A stretch of 61,417 nt of DNA from Paenibacillus aestuarii (lineage in GTDB: Bacteria > Bacillota > Bacilli > Paenibacillales > NBRC-103111), in assembly GCF_027789125.1 (NCBI RefSeq), contig NZ_JAQFVF010000032.1, positions 1-61,417 of the forward strand. The letters are read 5' to 3'. The notes beneath the pieces are model-generated. The model was not told the origin of the DNA, searched no databases, and was given only the letters and a program-made list of their open reading frames with translations. A program made the translations under genes and the position numbers. Positions 27,601 through 35,501 of this stretch are shown piece by piece (the stretch's first letter is position 1; every line of letters starts with the position of its first letter).

Positions 27601-28154
27601 AGGAGATTGCCAAGCTGAAACAGGAGATGGAGGGCGAAGCGGCTTTACCGGAGCCGGAATGGAACACCGCCATCGATATTCAGTTGGATGCCTATCTGCC
27701 ATCTGATTACATCTACGACAGTATGCAAAAAATTGAGATTTACAAGAAAGTGGCAGCCATTCGCACGCTGGAAGAAGCGGCGGATCTGCATGACGAACTC
27801 GTCGACCGGTTCGGGGATCTGCCTCAATCGGTGTTCAACCTGCTTGCGGTGGCTCGTCTGAAAGCATACGGATCCGAATACCGGATCGAGACGATCAGCC
27901 AAAAAGGGGATGACTACCAGATCAAGGTGCACCCGGATCAAAATGACAAACTTGACGGGCAGAAGTTGTTCTCTCTGTCAAACCGCTTTGAAGGCCGCAT
28001 CAAGCTTGTAGCGGGGCCGCAAATACACATCCTTGTCCGCTGCAAGGGGCTCAAGCCTGAAGCCTCCATTGAATTGGTGGAGAAATTCTTGGCGCAATAC
28101 AAGGAGGTTCTGAAACCGAAGGGAGAATTACAAGATGTCGCCAAAACGTACTAA
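24627..28154 (+). CDS. mfd: transcription-repair coupling factor
   Basis: The 1175-residue protein removes RNA polymerase stalled at DNA damage and recruits UvrA. The N-terminal third resembles UvrB. An RNA polymerase interaction domain lies near residues 485-560 (LKVGDYVVHVNHGIGKYVGI). A RecG-like motor follows, with Walker A GDVGYGKTE near 640 and the DEEQ box near 739. The C-terminal TRCF domain covers about residues 1000-1120. The start is TTG 24627, nine bases after AGAGGAG. Its last 20 bases overlap the next gene. Confidence 0.97.
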   Translation: MQALIQAFSADADFQTIVSGIRSEMKEQLIAGLTGSSRQVMIASLVRELSRPLFIVTHNMFAAQKISEDLLECLSEDEVLLYPAQELLATEEAAASPEMLAQRIDVLTKLAGGYRGVVIAPYAGLRRLLPVKQVFEESRITIQVGDTVQLEDLLLQLTHLGYERVERVDAKGEMSVRGGILDLYPLTSEHAIRIEFFDVEVDSIRTFDAGDQRSIDKLQAITIPPCREIQADRKRLQSAAQHAYELLQAQLEKMTDRAAKDKLLEGIGHDIELLREGQTFPGIYKYISLLYTERQTLLDYMPKDAVLILDEPARMLETAKQLERDEAEWMMHAIQEGKSLPAFVLSKSYETLLHRRPFPTLYLSLFLRQVPGVQPQNIVNFVCRVMQNFHGQMNLLKAEMERWKKNGSKVVLLAGGEERSDRVKRVLQDYQIELPEIVDGNLQAGFEMPSIHLVVITEGEMFTQKQRKARKVEKKLENAERIKSYQELKVGDYVVHVNHGIGKYVGIGTLEVGGIHKDYLHIMYAGGDKLSVPIDQIDLIQKYVGAEEKEPKVYKLGGADWARAKSKARASVKDIADELIKLYAERQATPGYGFSKDSSYQNEFEAMFPYDETRDQLRAIEEIKNDMEKSRPMDRLLCGDVGYGKTEVAVRAAFKAAIDGKQVAVLVPTTILAQQHYETFRERFSGYPFNVQVLSRFRSKKEQTEVMKGVKKGTVDVVIGTHRLLSQDVQFKDLGLLIVDEEQRFGVSHKEKIKRLKTNVDVLTLTATPIPRTLHMSMLGVRDLSVIETPPENRFPVQTYVVEYSPSLVREAIERELAREGQVYYLYNRVQGITQMADQISMMIPDARVTVAHGQMGEQELEKTILDFLDGEYDVLVSTSIIETGVDIPNVNTLIVHDADKMGLSQLYQLRGRVGRSNRIAYAYFTYQRDKVLTEVAEKRLQAIKEFTELGSGFKIAMRDLSIRGAGNLLGAEQHGFIASVGFDLYSQMLAEEIAKLKQEMEGEAALPEPEWNTAIDIQLDAYLPSDYIYDSMQKIEIYKKVAAIRTLEEAADLHDELVDRFGDLPQSVFNLLAVARLKAYGSEYRIETISQKGDDYQIKVHPDQNDKLDGQKLFSLSNRFEGRIKLVAGPQIHILVRCKGLKPEASIELVEKFLAQYKEVLKPKGELQDVAKTY

Positions 28155-29250
28155 CAGTCAATCAAGATTTTCGAAGAAATGGATTTTATCAATGGTGGCG
28201 CTGGTTCTTGCGTTTTCCGTACTCAGTGCATGCGGGAAGAAGACAGAGGGAGGCGCCGCTGCGAGCGCATCGCCTGCTGCATCCGCTGCAGCTACCGGCA
28301 ATCCAACGGATGTCATTGCGACTTACAAAGACGGGGGCAAAATTACACGCACCGAATTCGACGCATTTGTCAACGTGAACAAAATGTTCTCCCCGCAGTT
28401 GGCGCAATTTATGTCCGATCCTTCGTTCCAACAAGACATGTTGAAACAGCTCGTGACATTCCGCGTGCTGTCCGCGAAAGCTGACGATAAAGTCAAAGCG
28501 GATGCCGATAAGCAAGTAACGGATCAAATGAAAGCCATTACGGACTACTTCGGCAAGCAAGAAGGCGGCATGGACAAACAGCTGAAAGATAATAACATTC
28601 AGCTTCAAGACATCGAATCCCTGATGAAGATGAGTTTCTACACGATGGGCAGCATGGAAAGCAAGATTACTGACCAGCAGGTCCAAGATTCCTATAACAA
28701 GCAAGCGGCTGATCATGCGTTTGACATTGCGACAGTTAGCCATATTCTGATTTCCTTGAAAGATGCAGCAACGCAAAAAGACCTTCGTACCAAAGACGAA
28801 GCATTGGCTAGAGCCAAAGAAGTGAAGCAAAAGCTGGATAACGGCGGCGACTTCGCGGCGCTGGCGAAAGAGTATTCCGATGACCCGGGCTCAAAGGACA
28901 ATGGCGGTACGTATAAAGATGCGGACATCAACCAATGGGTGCCTGAGTTTAAAGCTGCGGCTAGCACGCTGCCTTTGAACAAAATCAGCGATCCAGTTGA
29001 GTCTGAGTTCGGCTACCATGTGATGAAGGTGGAAGCGAGAAGCACGAAGCCGTTGGATGATACGTTGAAAACGCAAATCAAATCGCAATTGGCTGAGCAA
29101 TCGCTGACTGAATTCGCGGAGAAAGAATATCCGAACTTGATTGAAACGAACAATTTGCCGAAACCGCAAGCTTCTCCGGCAGCTAGTCCTGCAGCAAGCC
29201 CTGCGGCTAGTCCGGCGGCAAGCCCAGCAGCAAGCCCTGCTGCGAAGTAG
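28135..29250 (+). CDS. prsA: PrsA-like peptidyl-prolyl isomerase lipoprotein
   Basis: The 371-residue protein has a lipoprotein signal with lipobox LSAC (Cys33), a SurA/PrsA-type N-terminal helical region, and a parvulin domain at about residues 195-295. The parvulin motifs are VSHILISLKD, FAALAKEYSDDPGSKDNGG and FGYHVMKVE. It would act outside the membrane as a foldase for secreted proteins. The C terminus ends in about five tandem copies of SPAA (residues 350-371), a low-complexity tail. The ATG overlaps the end of mfd, with AGGGAG just before it, so translation is probably coupled. B. subtilis has spoVT next to mfd; this gene is inserted between them. Confidence 0.92.
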   Translation: MSPKRTNSQSRFSKKWILSMVALVLAFSVLSACGKKTEGGAAASASPAASAAATGNPTDVIATYKDGGKITRTEFDAFVNVNKMFSPQLAQFMSDPSFQQDMLKQLVTFRVLSAKADDKVKADADKQVTDQMKAITDYFGKQEGGMDKQLKDNNIQLQDIESLMKMSFYTMGSMESKITDQQVQDSYNKQAADHAFDIATVSHILISLKDAATQKDLRTKDEALARAKEVKQKLDNGGDFAALAKEYSDDPGSKDNGGTYKDADINQWVPEFKAAASTLPLNKISDPVESEFGYHVMKVEARSTKPLDDTLKTQIKSQLAEQSLTEFAEKEYPNLIETNNLPKPQASPAASPAASPAASPAASPAASPAAK

Positions 29251-29261
29251 TATTTATTTAC

Positions 29262-29292
29262 CAGGATGTCCCATTGGGGGCATCCTGTTTTT
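29262..29292 (+). terminator. rho-independent terminator after prsA
   Basis: CAGGATGTCCC and GGGGGCATCCTG pair over a short loop and run into five T. Confidence 0.85.
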
Positions 29293-29360
29293 ATTTGTTA
29301 TTTTTGGACAAGATAACGTCAGCAGCAGCTACATAAAAAAATGTTCCTCGGTGAAGCGTC

Positions 29361-29391
29361 TGCATAGAAGGATGGGAATTGAAGAATACTA
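29361..29391 (+). promoter_or_regulatory. candidate sigma-G promoter of spoVT
   Basis: TGCATA (29361-29366), 18 bases, then AATACTA (29385-29391) fits the sigma-G pattern (TGMATA, 17-18 bases, CATAMTA) with one mismatch. spoVT is sigma-G dependent in B. subtilis. It lies about 97 bases upstream of the gene; the rest of the 237-base gap shows no gene. Confidence 0.6.
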
Positions 29392-29487
29392 TGGATAGAA
29401 TTCGAGTTCCCTCCAAACATCCGTTAACCAAGATTTGATGCTCCTGTCGTATCTAATTCTTCAGAGGAAAGTGAGGCATCTAGAGGT

Positions 29488-30030
29488 ATGAAAGCAACTG
29501 GAATTGTCCGGCGGATAGATGATTTAGGGAGAGTTGTGATTCCGAAGGAAATACGACGCACCCTTCGTATTCGTGAAGGGGATCCATTGGAGATTTTCGT
29601 GGATCGTGATGGTGAAGTGATTCTTAAAAAATACTCGCCAATTGGCGAGCTGGGGGATTTCGCCAAGGAATATGCGGAGTCGCTATTCGAAAGCACCGGC
29701 CATGTGGCCATGATTTCCGACCGTGATACAGTCATAGCCATGGCTGGCGGCTCGAAAAAAGATTATTTGGAAAAGGCCATCGGCGCCGTTGTGGAAGCCT
29801 GTATGGATAATCGCAAAGCTGTGCTGGAAAGCGGCAGCGGGCAGTATGAAATCATTAAAGATGTAAGTGAAACGTATACTTCGTATGTAGCGGCGCCGAT
29901 CGTAGCCGGGGGAGATCCAATTGGCTCTGTCATTCTGGTCAGCAAAGATGAGAATGTCAAAATGGGTCAAATGGAAATGAAGATGGTTGAAACAGCGGCT
30001 GGTTTTCTGGCCAAGCAGATGGAACAATAA
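29488..30030 (+). CDS. spoVT: stage V sporulation protein T, forespore regulator
   Basis: The 180-residue protein has an AbrB-type DNA-binding domain (residues 1-50, MKATGIVRRIDDLGRVVIP) and a C-terminal GAF-like domain (about 56-178). It tunes sigma-G-dependent genes in the forespore. AGAGGT precedes ATG 29488. Two relatives with the same fold, AbrB and SpoVT, are thus in this window. A terminator follows. Confidence 0.96.
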   Translation: MKATGIVRRIDDLGRVVIPKEIRRTLRIREGDPLEIFVDRDGEVILKKYSPIGELGDFAKEYAESLFESTGHVAMISDRDTVIAMAGGSKKDYLEKAIGAVVEACMDNRKAVLESGSGQYEIIKDVSETYTSYVAAPIVAGGDPIGSVILVSKDENVKMGQMEMKMVETAAGFLAKQMEQ

Positions 30031-30047
30031 AATAAAATTGAAAGCAC

Positions 30048-30096
30048 AAGCTTCCTTACCGAGATGGCGACCCCTCTGTAAGCGAAGCTTTTTTTT
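30048..30096 (+). terminator. rho-independent terminator after spoVT
   Basis: AAGCTTCCTTAC (30048-30059) pairs imperfectly with GTAAGCGAAGCTT (30078-30090), followed by six T. The loop is long. Confidence 0.7.
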
Positions 30097-30146
30097 GTGG
30101 CGGCCTGTAGATTCCGATATAATACGGGTAGAAGGAGAGTGGGATT

Positions 30147-31844
30147 ATGGAGGATGCCCACCAGGCAAAGCCCCAGATGCATGCGCTCAAACCAAGCAGC
30201 AAGGTGTTAAGGGGCGCAGCCGTGCTGGGAGCGGCCGCAGTGCTCTCTAAACTGTTGGGAACGCTGCAAAAGATACCGCTGCAAAATGTCGCCGGGGACG
30301 CCGCCTTTGGTTTATATAACGCTGTATACCCGTTGTATATTCTTATTTTGTTTGCAGCGACAGCGGGATTTCCCGTTGCGGTTTCCAAATTCGTCGCTGA
30401 ACGCATCGCACAAGGGGATTATCGGGGAGCGAAGCGGATTGTTCATGTCTCGTCGGTGGTATTGATGGCGACGGGAATTATTCTTTTCTTATGCCTATAT
30501 CTTGGTGCAGACAGGATCGCGGCTTGGATCGGGATTGCGCAGACTGCGCGGGCAATCAAGAGTGTCTCGTTTGCCTTGCTGGTATCGCCGGTGCTGGCGG
30601 TGCTGCGGGGGTACTTTCAAGGCTGTCAGGATATGATGCCGACAGCGGTGTCACAAGTGATCGAACAATTGATTCGTGTGATCACCATGGTTTCATTGCT
30701 GCTGTATTTGACAACGCTGGCTTATGATGAAGCGTGGATCGCCGCCGGTGCGACTTTCGGTTCCGTGACAGGTGCTGGAGCGGGGCTCCTCGTTATGTTC
30801 ATTTACTGGGGCAAAGATAAGCGCAAGCAGAAGAATGCCGATAGGGGAAGCGAAGATGGAGTAAACGATTTGTCGAATTGGCAATGGGCCAGACGCATAA
30901 CGGCTTACGCGATTCCCGTTTGCCTTGGGGCGATTGTGGTTCCACTGCTCACACTGGTGGATACGTTCACGATGCCGAGGCTGCTGGAAGCTGCGGCCGG
31001 CGGCGAGGCCGAGGCGATGCGACAGTTCGGCTTGTATAATCGCGGCCTGCCGCTCGTGCAATTAGTCGTCATGATCGCTTCGTCCATGTCGGCGGTGCTC
31101 GTGCCGGCCATCGCCGAGGCGAAGCTGCAAGGTCAGGCACAGCTGATTCGGACTAGAGCGGAAATGGCCGTCAGGCTCACTTGGTTTGTCGGGCTTGGCG
31201 CCTCGTGCGGACTTGCATTTGCCGCAGTGCCGATCAACGTAATGCTCTATAAGGACGCGGAGGCCAGCTGGACGATGGCGATTCTGGCCTTTACCGCGCT
31301 GTTCAGCACTCTGAATGCGGTGTCCGCCAGCGTACTGCAGGGCGCCGGCGCCATACATACGCCGGCCCGGGCCCTGCTCGTTGCCATCGCGCTCAAAGCG
31401 CTCGGCAACGTCTGGCTCATGCCCCGCTGGGGCATCGACGGCGCCGCGGTTAGCGCGGTTGTCGCCTATGCCGCTGCCGCGGGGCTCAACCTGGTGCAGC
31501 TCGCCCGCTGCACTGGGGCGCGCTTCACGCTGCGGCGTTACGCCATCAGTCCCGCGCTGGGCGCGGGGCTGATGGGCGCTGTGCTCGCAGCGCTGCAGCT
31601 CTTGGCTCGGCCTGCTCTGGCGGCCGGCCACGTGCCTGGGCGATTGGGCGATAGCGCCATCGCCTGTATCAGCGTAGCCGCGGGTGCGGCCGTCTACGGG
31701 CTGGCGCTGCTGCGCAGCGGCGGCATCGGCCGGGAGGAGCTGCGGCTGCTGCCGGAGCTGGACCGGAAACTGGCCCCGGTCCTGGCGAAGCTGCTGCCGG
31801 CGGCTGAGAAGAAGCATGCCGGCAGTAACCGGGACGCGCGCTAG
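30147..31844 (+). CDS. yabM: MATE/MVF-type flippase, polysaccharide biosynthesis protein (YabM/SpoVB family)
   Basis: The 565-residue protein has many hydrophobic segments, probably 14, and belongs to the MOP flippase superfamily with YabM, SpoVB and MurJ-like proteins. The first helix follows SKVLRGAAVLGAAAVLSKLLG; the block ARITAYAIPVCLGAIVVPLL marks the second half. It probably flips a lipid-linked wall precursor, but which one is unknown. AGAAGGAG lies before ATG 30147. The 3' third is strikingly GC- and Ala/Arg-rich compared with its neighbours. Confidence 0.9.
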   Translation: MEDAHQAKPQMHALKPSSKVLRGAAVLGAAAVLSKLLGTLQKIPLQNVAGDAAFGLYNAVYPLYILILFAATAGFPVAVSKFVAERIAQGDYRGAKRIVHVSSVVLMATGIILFLCLYLGADRIAAWIGIAQTARAIKSVSFALLVSPVLAVLRGYFQGCQDMMPTAVSQVIEQLIRVITMVSLLLYLTTLAYDEAWIAAGATFGSVTGAGAGLLVMFIYWGKDKRKQKNADRGSEDGVNDLSNWQWARRITAYAIPVCLGAIVVPLLTLVDTFTMPRLLEAAAGGEAEAMRQFGLYNRGLPLVQLVVMIASSMSAVLVPAIAEAKLQGQAQLIRTRAEMAVRLTWFVGLGASCGLAFAAVPINVMLYKDAEASWTMAILAFTALFSTLNAVSASVLQGAGAIHTPARALLVAIALKALGNVWLMPRWGIDGAAVSAVVAYAAAAGLNLVQLARCTGARFTLRRYAISPALGAGLMGAVLAALQLLARPALAAGHVPGRLGDSAIACISVAAGAAVYGLALLRSGGIGREELRLLPELDRKLAPVLAKLLPAAEKKHAGSNRDAR

Positions 31845-31906
31845 CCCGGGGAGCGGGATTCCCCTTTTTTTCACAAATTTCTATACGCCCTGGAGGTGTC
31901 ACTTAT

Positions 31907-33415
31907 ATGTCCACACAAAGTATTACTGTCGTCGGCTTGGGAACCGGTGACGTCGATCAATTGACGCTTGGAGTCTGGAAGAAACTTCAAGCGGCGGCTA
32001 GTGAGCAGGCGGTCCTTTTCTTGCGGACGAATGATCATCCGGTGGTTCGGATGCTGGATGACGAGCATATCCCGTATCAGACTTTTGATGCCAACTATGT
32101 CGCGCATCAGTCCTTCGAACAAGTGTACGAGTCCATTGCCGATGAGCTGCTGCGCCAAGCGAAAGAGAAGCAGACGGAGATCATCTATGCAGTGCCAGGT
32201 CATCCGATGGTGGCGGAGTATACGGTGCAGCTGCTCAAACAGCGCTGTCCGGAAGCGGGAATCCCGCTTACGCTGCTCGGTGGAGAAAGCTTCCTGGATC
32301 AAGCTTTTCTGCGATTTGGCTTTGACCCGATCGATGGCTTCCAATTGCTGGACGCTACCAGCCTGAACCGCTATACGCTCAATCCGCAGCTGCAAACGGT
32401 TATCGGCCAAGTTTACGATACATACACCGCCTCGGATTTGAAAATAACGCTGATGGAAGCCTACCCGGATGACTACCCTGTTGTCGTCGGGCATGCCCTT
32501 GGTGTCGCAGGCGCTGAGCAAATTGTCGAAGTGCCGCTCTATGAACTGGACCATATTAAGGGCTATGGCAACTTATCGTTGGTCTGGGTGCCCAAAAGTG
32601 TGGAAGATAAGGTCCATTACCGCTCCTTTGGCCGCTTGCACGAAATTGTCAGTATTCTCCGCAGCCCAGAGGGGTGTCCGTGGGATCGCGAGCAGACGCA
32701 TGCCAGCCTGCGTAAAAACCTCATTGAGGAAGCTTACGAAGTGCTGGAGACGATTGATGAGGACGATCCAGACCACATGTGCGAAGAGCTTGGCGACCTT
32801 CTGCTCCAAGTCATGCTGCATGCACAAATGGAGGAAGAAATCGGCACGTTTACGGTCTATGACGTGGTTGCCACGCTCAATGAGAAGCTGATCCGCCGCC
32901 ATCCGCACGTGTTCGGCGAGCATAAAGCCGGTGATGCGGACGAAGCGCTGGTTAACTGGAACGCGATCAAAGCGGAGGAAAAACGCAGTAAAGGCATTGA
33001 TGTCGAGAAGCAATCGGTGCTGGATGGCGTACCGCGTGATTTGCCCGGGTTAATGAAGGCATGGAAGCTGCAGAAAAAAGCGGCGACAGTCGGCTTCGAT
33101 TGGAGTGAAGTGCGCGAAGTGTTGAATAAAGTCGAAGAAGAGCTCGGCGAGCTGCGCGAGGCCATGGACAGCGGACAAGCGGATGCTGCGGCAGCCAAGC
33201 AGGAAGAGCTCGGAGACTTGCTTTTCTCTATCGTGAATCTAGCAAGATTCCTGAAGATAGACCCGGAAGAAGCGCTTGCGCAGACGAATCGCAAATTTAT
33301 TCAGAGATTTTTATATATCGAAGAGCAGCTACGTTTAAGAGGGCTTTCTTTTGAGCAAACTGATTTATCAGAGATGGAAAAGTACTGGCAAGATGCAAAA
33401 AAAATGCAAAAGTAG
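31907..33415 (+). CDS. mazG: MazG-family NTP pyrophosphohydrolase with tetrapyrrole-methylase-like domain (YabN)
   Basis: The 502-residue protein fuses an N-terminal SAM-dependent tetrapyrrole-methylase-like domain (residues 1-225, VVGLGTGDVDQLTLG at the start) to two MazG-type domains. The first MazG domain spans about 250-350, with EEAYEVLE and EELGDLLLQ; the second about 385-480. MazG removes pyrophosphate from nucleoside triphosphates, cleaning aberrant or stress-induced pools. The function of the N-terminal half is unknown. GGAGGTG lies before ATG 31907. It leads toward hup and rqcP, as yabN does in B. subtilis. Confidence 0.93.
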   Translation: MSTQSITVVGLGTGDVDQLTLGVWKKLQAAASEQAVLFLRTNDHPVVRMLDDEHIPYQTFDANYVAHQSFEQVYESIADELLRQAKEKQTEIIYAVPGHPMVAEYTVQLLKQRCPEAGIPLTLLGGESFLDQAFLRFGFDPIDGFQLLDATSLNRYTLNPQLQTVIGQVYDTYTASDLKITLMEAYPDDYPVVVGHALGVAGAEQIVEVPLYELDHIKGYGNLSLVWVPKSVEDKVHYRSFGRLHEIVSILRSPEGCPWDREQTHASLRKNLIEEAYEVLETIDEDDPDHMCEELGDLLLQVMLHAQMEEEIGTFTVYDVVATLNEKLIRRHPHVFGEHKAGDADEALVNWNAIKAEEKRSKGIDVEKQSVLDGVPRDLPGLMKAWKLQKKAATVGFDWSEVREVLNKVEEELGELREAMDSGQADAAAAKQEELGDLLFSIVNLARFLKIDPEEALAQTNRKFIQRFLYIEEQLRLRGLSFEQTDLSEMEKYWQDAKKMQK

Positions 33416-33546
33416 TGCTTACACAGCAGGATTTTGCCGAAAAAGGAAGAATAATAAGTTGGGTGTCAGGTTGAATATGGAAATGTAACCGTCATGGTAC
33501 ATAGAAGACTAGATCTTCAAACATTTTTAGGAGGTAAAGAAAACTC

Positions 33547-33819
33547 ATGAACAAAACAGATTTGATCAACAACATCGCTGAAAAAAGCGGATTGACTAAG
33601 AAAGACGTAGAAGCTGTACTTAACGGATTCCTTGGTGAAGTTACTGATGCGCTTTCTTCCGGAGATAAAGTACAACTTATCGGTTTCGGTACTTTTGAAA
33701 CTCGTACGCGTTCCGGTCGTACAGGCCGCAACCCGCAAACAGGAAACCCTATCGTGATTGCTGAATCCAAGGTTCCTGCTTTCAAAGCTGGCAACAAACT
33801 TAAAGACGCTGTAAAATAA
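33547..33819 (+). CDS. hup: HU family DNA-binding protein
   Basis: The 90-residue histone-like protein is a standard HU subunit (MNKTDLINNIAEKSGLTKKD, GFGTFETRTRSGRTGRNPQTG). Dimers bend and compact DNA. TAGGAGG precedes the ATG. The stop codon TAA shares its last A with the ATG of rqcP, so the two are translationally coupled. The 131-base gap before it has no clear promoter that I can defend. Confidence 0.97.
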   Translation: MNKTDLINNIAEKSGLTKKDVEAVLNGFLGEVTDALSSGDKVQLIGFGTFETRTRSGRTGRNPQTGNPIVIAESKVPAFKAGNKLKDAVK

Positions 33820-34082
33820 TGCGTCTTGATAAGTTCCTCAAAGTATCACGTCTGATCAAGCGCCGCACCGTAGCCAAAGACGTCTCCGATCAAGGGCGTG
33901 TCTGGATTAATGGCAGGGATGCGAAAGCCAGCACAACTGTCAAGGTTGGCGACGAATTGGCTATTCAATTCGGACAGAAGAAGGTGACGGTTCGCGTGGA
34001 AGCTCTTGCAGAGTCGACCCGTAAGGAAGATGCTGCGCAGATGTACACGCTGCTGAAGGAAGAGGCCTATCAACCGGAATAG
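33819..34082 (+). CDS. rqcP: S4-domain RNA-binding protein RqcP (YabO)
   Basis: The 87-residue protein consists mainly of an S4 RNA-binding domain (MRLDKFLKVSRLIKRRTVAK, then VSDQGRVWINGRDAK). RqcP works with RqcH in ribosome-associated quality control, supporting poly-alanine tailing on stalled 50S subunits. It overlaps hup by one base. A terminator follows. Confidence 0.93.
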   Translation: MRLDKFLKVSRLIKRRTVAKDVSDQGRVWINGRDAKASTTVKVGDELAIQFGQKKVTVRVEALAESTRKEDAAQMYTLLKEEAYQPE

Positions 34083-34094
34083 CATTGAAGCTAT

Positions 34095-34131
34095 AGCTCG
34101 GATCCCAAGCATAAGGGATTCGGGCTTTTTT
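34095..34131 (+). terminator. rho-independent terminator after rqcP
   Basis: AGCTCGGATCCC pairs with GGGATTCGGGCT, allowing G-U pairs, followed by six T. Confidence 0.8.
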
Positions 34132-34160
34132 ACTTTCGGTTCTAAAAGCGGACATCCCCC

Positions 34161-34169
34161 CATATCGTA
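34161..34169 (+). promoter_or_regulatory. candidate sigma-E -10 element of yabP
   Basis: CATATCGTA fits the CATANNNTA form shared by sigma E and sigma K. yabP and yabQ are sigma-E genes in B. subtilis. No convincing -35 element is visible, and the leader would be short. Confidence 0.35.
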
Positions 34170-34196
34170 GTGATAGATGAAGGAGGGGTACAGGCC

Positions 34197-34484
34197 ATGG
34201 TTGATCCCGTGAGAAACAATGTCAAGCGGCAGGAAATCAAAATGCTGAATCGCAAGCTTCTGGAGATATCCGGGGTTTTGAATGTAGAGAGCTTTGACAG
34301 TGAAGAATTCCTTTTGGAAACTGAGATGGGCTTTCTGATGATTAAAGGGCAAAATTTGCACATTAAAAACTTGAGCTTGGAGCAAGGGTTAGTCGCCATT
34401 GAGGGATTGGTTAGTGAACTGGCTTATGTAGACGGAAACTCCCCGGAGAAGTCCAAGGGATTCCTTGGTAAGTTGTTCAAGTGA
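34197..34484 (+). CDS. yabP: sporulation protein YabP
   Basis: The 95-residue protein matches YabP, a small mother-cell protein of the YabP/YqfC family involved in spore morphogenesis. Conserved parts are NRKLLEISGVLNVESFDSEE and GQNLHIKNLSLEQGLVAIEG. ATG 34197 follows AAGGAGGGG by about ten bases; the longer frame at 34170 has none. It overlaps yabQ by four bases (GTGA), so the pair is co-translated. Confidence 0.93.
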   Translation: MVDPVRNNVKRQEIKMLNRKLLEISGVLNVESFDSEEFLLETEMGFLMIKGQNLHIKNLSLEQGLVAIEGLVSELAYVDGNSPEKSKGFLGKLFK

Positions 34485-35056
34485 CCTTACACGTACAATT
34501 TCAGACTATCTTCATGATGGTGCTGAGCGGGATCGCCATGGGCGCGATGTTCGACGTTTTCCGTGTTTTGTCAGGAAAGCTGCGGCTGCCTCGGTGGACG
34601 GTTTCGATTGTCGATATTTTGTATTGGATTGTGGCGACAATCCTCGTGTTCAGACTGCTCATATACAGCAATGAAGGGCAACTCCGCGTCTTTGTTTTTT
34701 TAGGAATCGGGATCGGCATCTGTTTTTACTTTGCACTGCTCAGCGTATGGGTCATTCGTCTGACGCTGCTCGTGATTCGCATTATCATTATGATATACCG
34801 CATCTTGCGCAGAACGGTTGAGCTGCTGATCATTAAGCCTATCATTGGCTTATATCGTTTGACTGTGATAATTTTAGGTTTTTTGGTAGCCGTAGCTATA
34901 TTCCTGTATAAAATTGTGCTACAATTGCTGTATCCTGTGTGGAGATTACTCCTCTGGATGACGAAGCCTTTGCATAAATATTTCGTGGTTCCTGCATGGC
35001 TGCGCAAGCTGTCCGGGAAGATCGTCGCCATTTATCGCTGGCTATTCTCAAAGTAG
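34481..35056 (+). CDS. yabQ: spore cortex biosynthesis protein YabQ
   Basis: The 191-residue protein has five or six hydrophobic segments, mainly in residues 5-150, and matches YabQ. In B. subtilis it is a membrane protein of the outer forespore membrane needed for cortex formation. The start is GTG 34481, within the yabP stop. The last residues (VPAWLRKLSGKIVAIYRWLFSK) are basic. divIC follows 16 bases later. Confidence 0.92.
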   Translation: MTLHVQFQTIFMMVLSGIAMGAMFDVFRVLSGKLRLPRWTVSIVDILYWIVATILVFRLLIYSNEGQLRVFVFLGIGIGICFYFALLSVWVIRLTLLVIRIIIMIYRILRRTVELLIIKPIIGLYRLTVIILGFLVAVAIFLYKIVLQLLYPVWRLLLWMTKPLHKYFVVPAWLRKLSGKIVAIYRWLFSK

Positions 35057-35072
35057 GAGGGCAATCTCATTC

Positions 35073-35387
35073 ATGCAAGCTCAAGCAGCGGCAACATCCA
35101 ATAACACCATTAAAGGCTCTAAACGTAGACTTCGCTTTTGGTTGATCTTAGTTTTATGTTTTTTGAGCTGGGCAGGTGTCAGTATTTGGGGGCAGTTTCC
35201 TAAGCTGCATGAAAAAAGAAATGCCGTCACCGAATTACAGCAGCAGCTGGCTGAAGCTACCAAAGCGAATGAGCAGACGAAGAAGGAGCTCGCGCGTCTT
35301 CACGACGACGAGTACTTGGAGCAAATCATTCGCAGGGACTTTCACTATATGAAAAACGGAGAGACGCCATTAAGCGTTTCGAAGTAG
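35073..35387 (+). CDS. divIC: septum formation initiator DivIC (FtsB-like)
   Basis: The 104-residue protein has a basic cytoplasmic start, one membrane helix at about residues 26-43, and a coiled coil at about 48-78, the layout of DivIC/FtsB. It joins FtsL and DivIB in the divisome. TAGGAGGG precedes ATG 35073. In B. subtilis it likewise follows yabQ. Confidence 0.92.
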   Translation: MQAQAAATSNNTIKGSKRRLRFWLILVLCFLSWAGVSIWGQFPKLHEKRNAVTELQQQLAEATKANEQTKKELARLHDDEYLEQIIRRDFHYMKNGETPLSVSK

Positions 35388-35424
35388 CAATAAAAGAAGG
35401 TTTTAGAATCGGGCGATTGCCTTG

Positions 35425-35453
35425 TTGACCGCGGTTTCGGCATCGGTTATAAT
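35425..35453 (+). promoter_or_regulatory. sigma-A promoter of yabR
   Basis: TTGACC (35425-35430) and TATAAT (35448-35453) are spaced by exactly 17 bases, 48 bases before the yabR start. Confidence 0.8.
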
Positions 35454-35501
35454 CGGCGTAGCCAGTGTTTTCAACATTTTAAGGGAGGAACATTTTACTT
35501 T

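Noticed and set aside
29141..29398. 85-codon frame after prsA
   Set aside because: It starts inside prsA in another frame and crosses the terminator; no ribosome site.
31062..31874. 270-codon minus-strand frame
   Set aside because: It is the GC-driven shadow of the 3' half of yabM, with Arg/Gln/His-rich low-complexity product.
33470..33500. TGAATA...CATGGTA as a sigma-G promoter for hup
   Set aside because: The spacing is about 15 bases, too short for sigma G, and hup is a vegetative gene.
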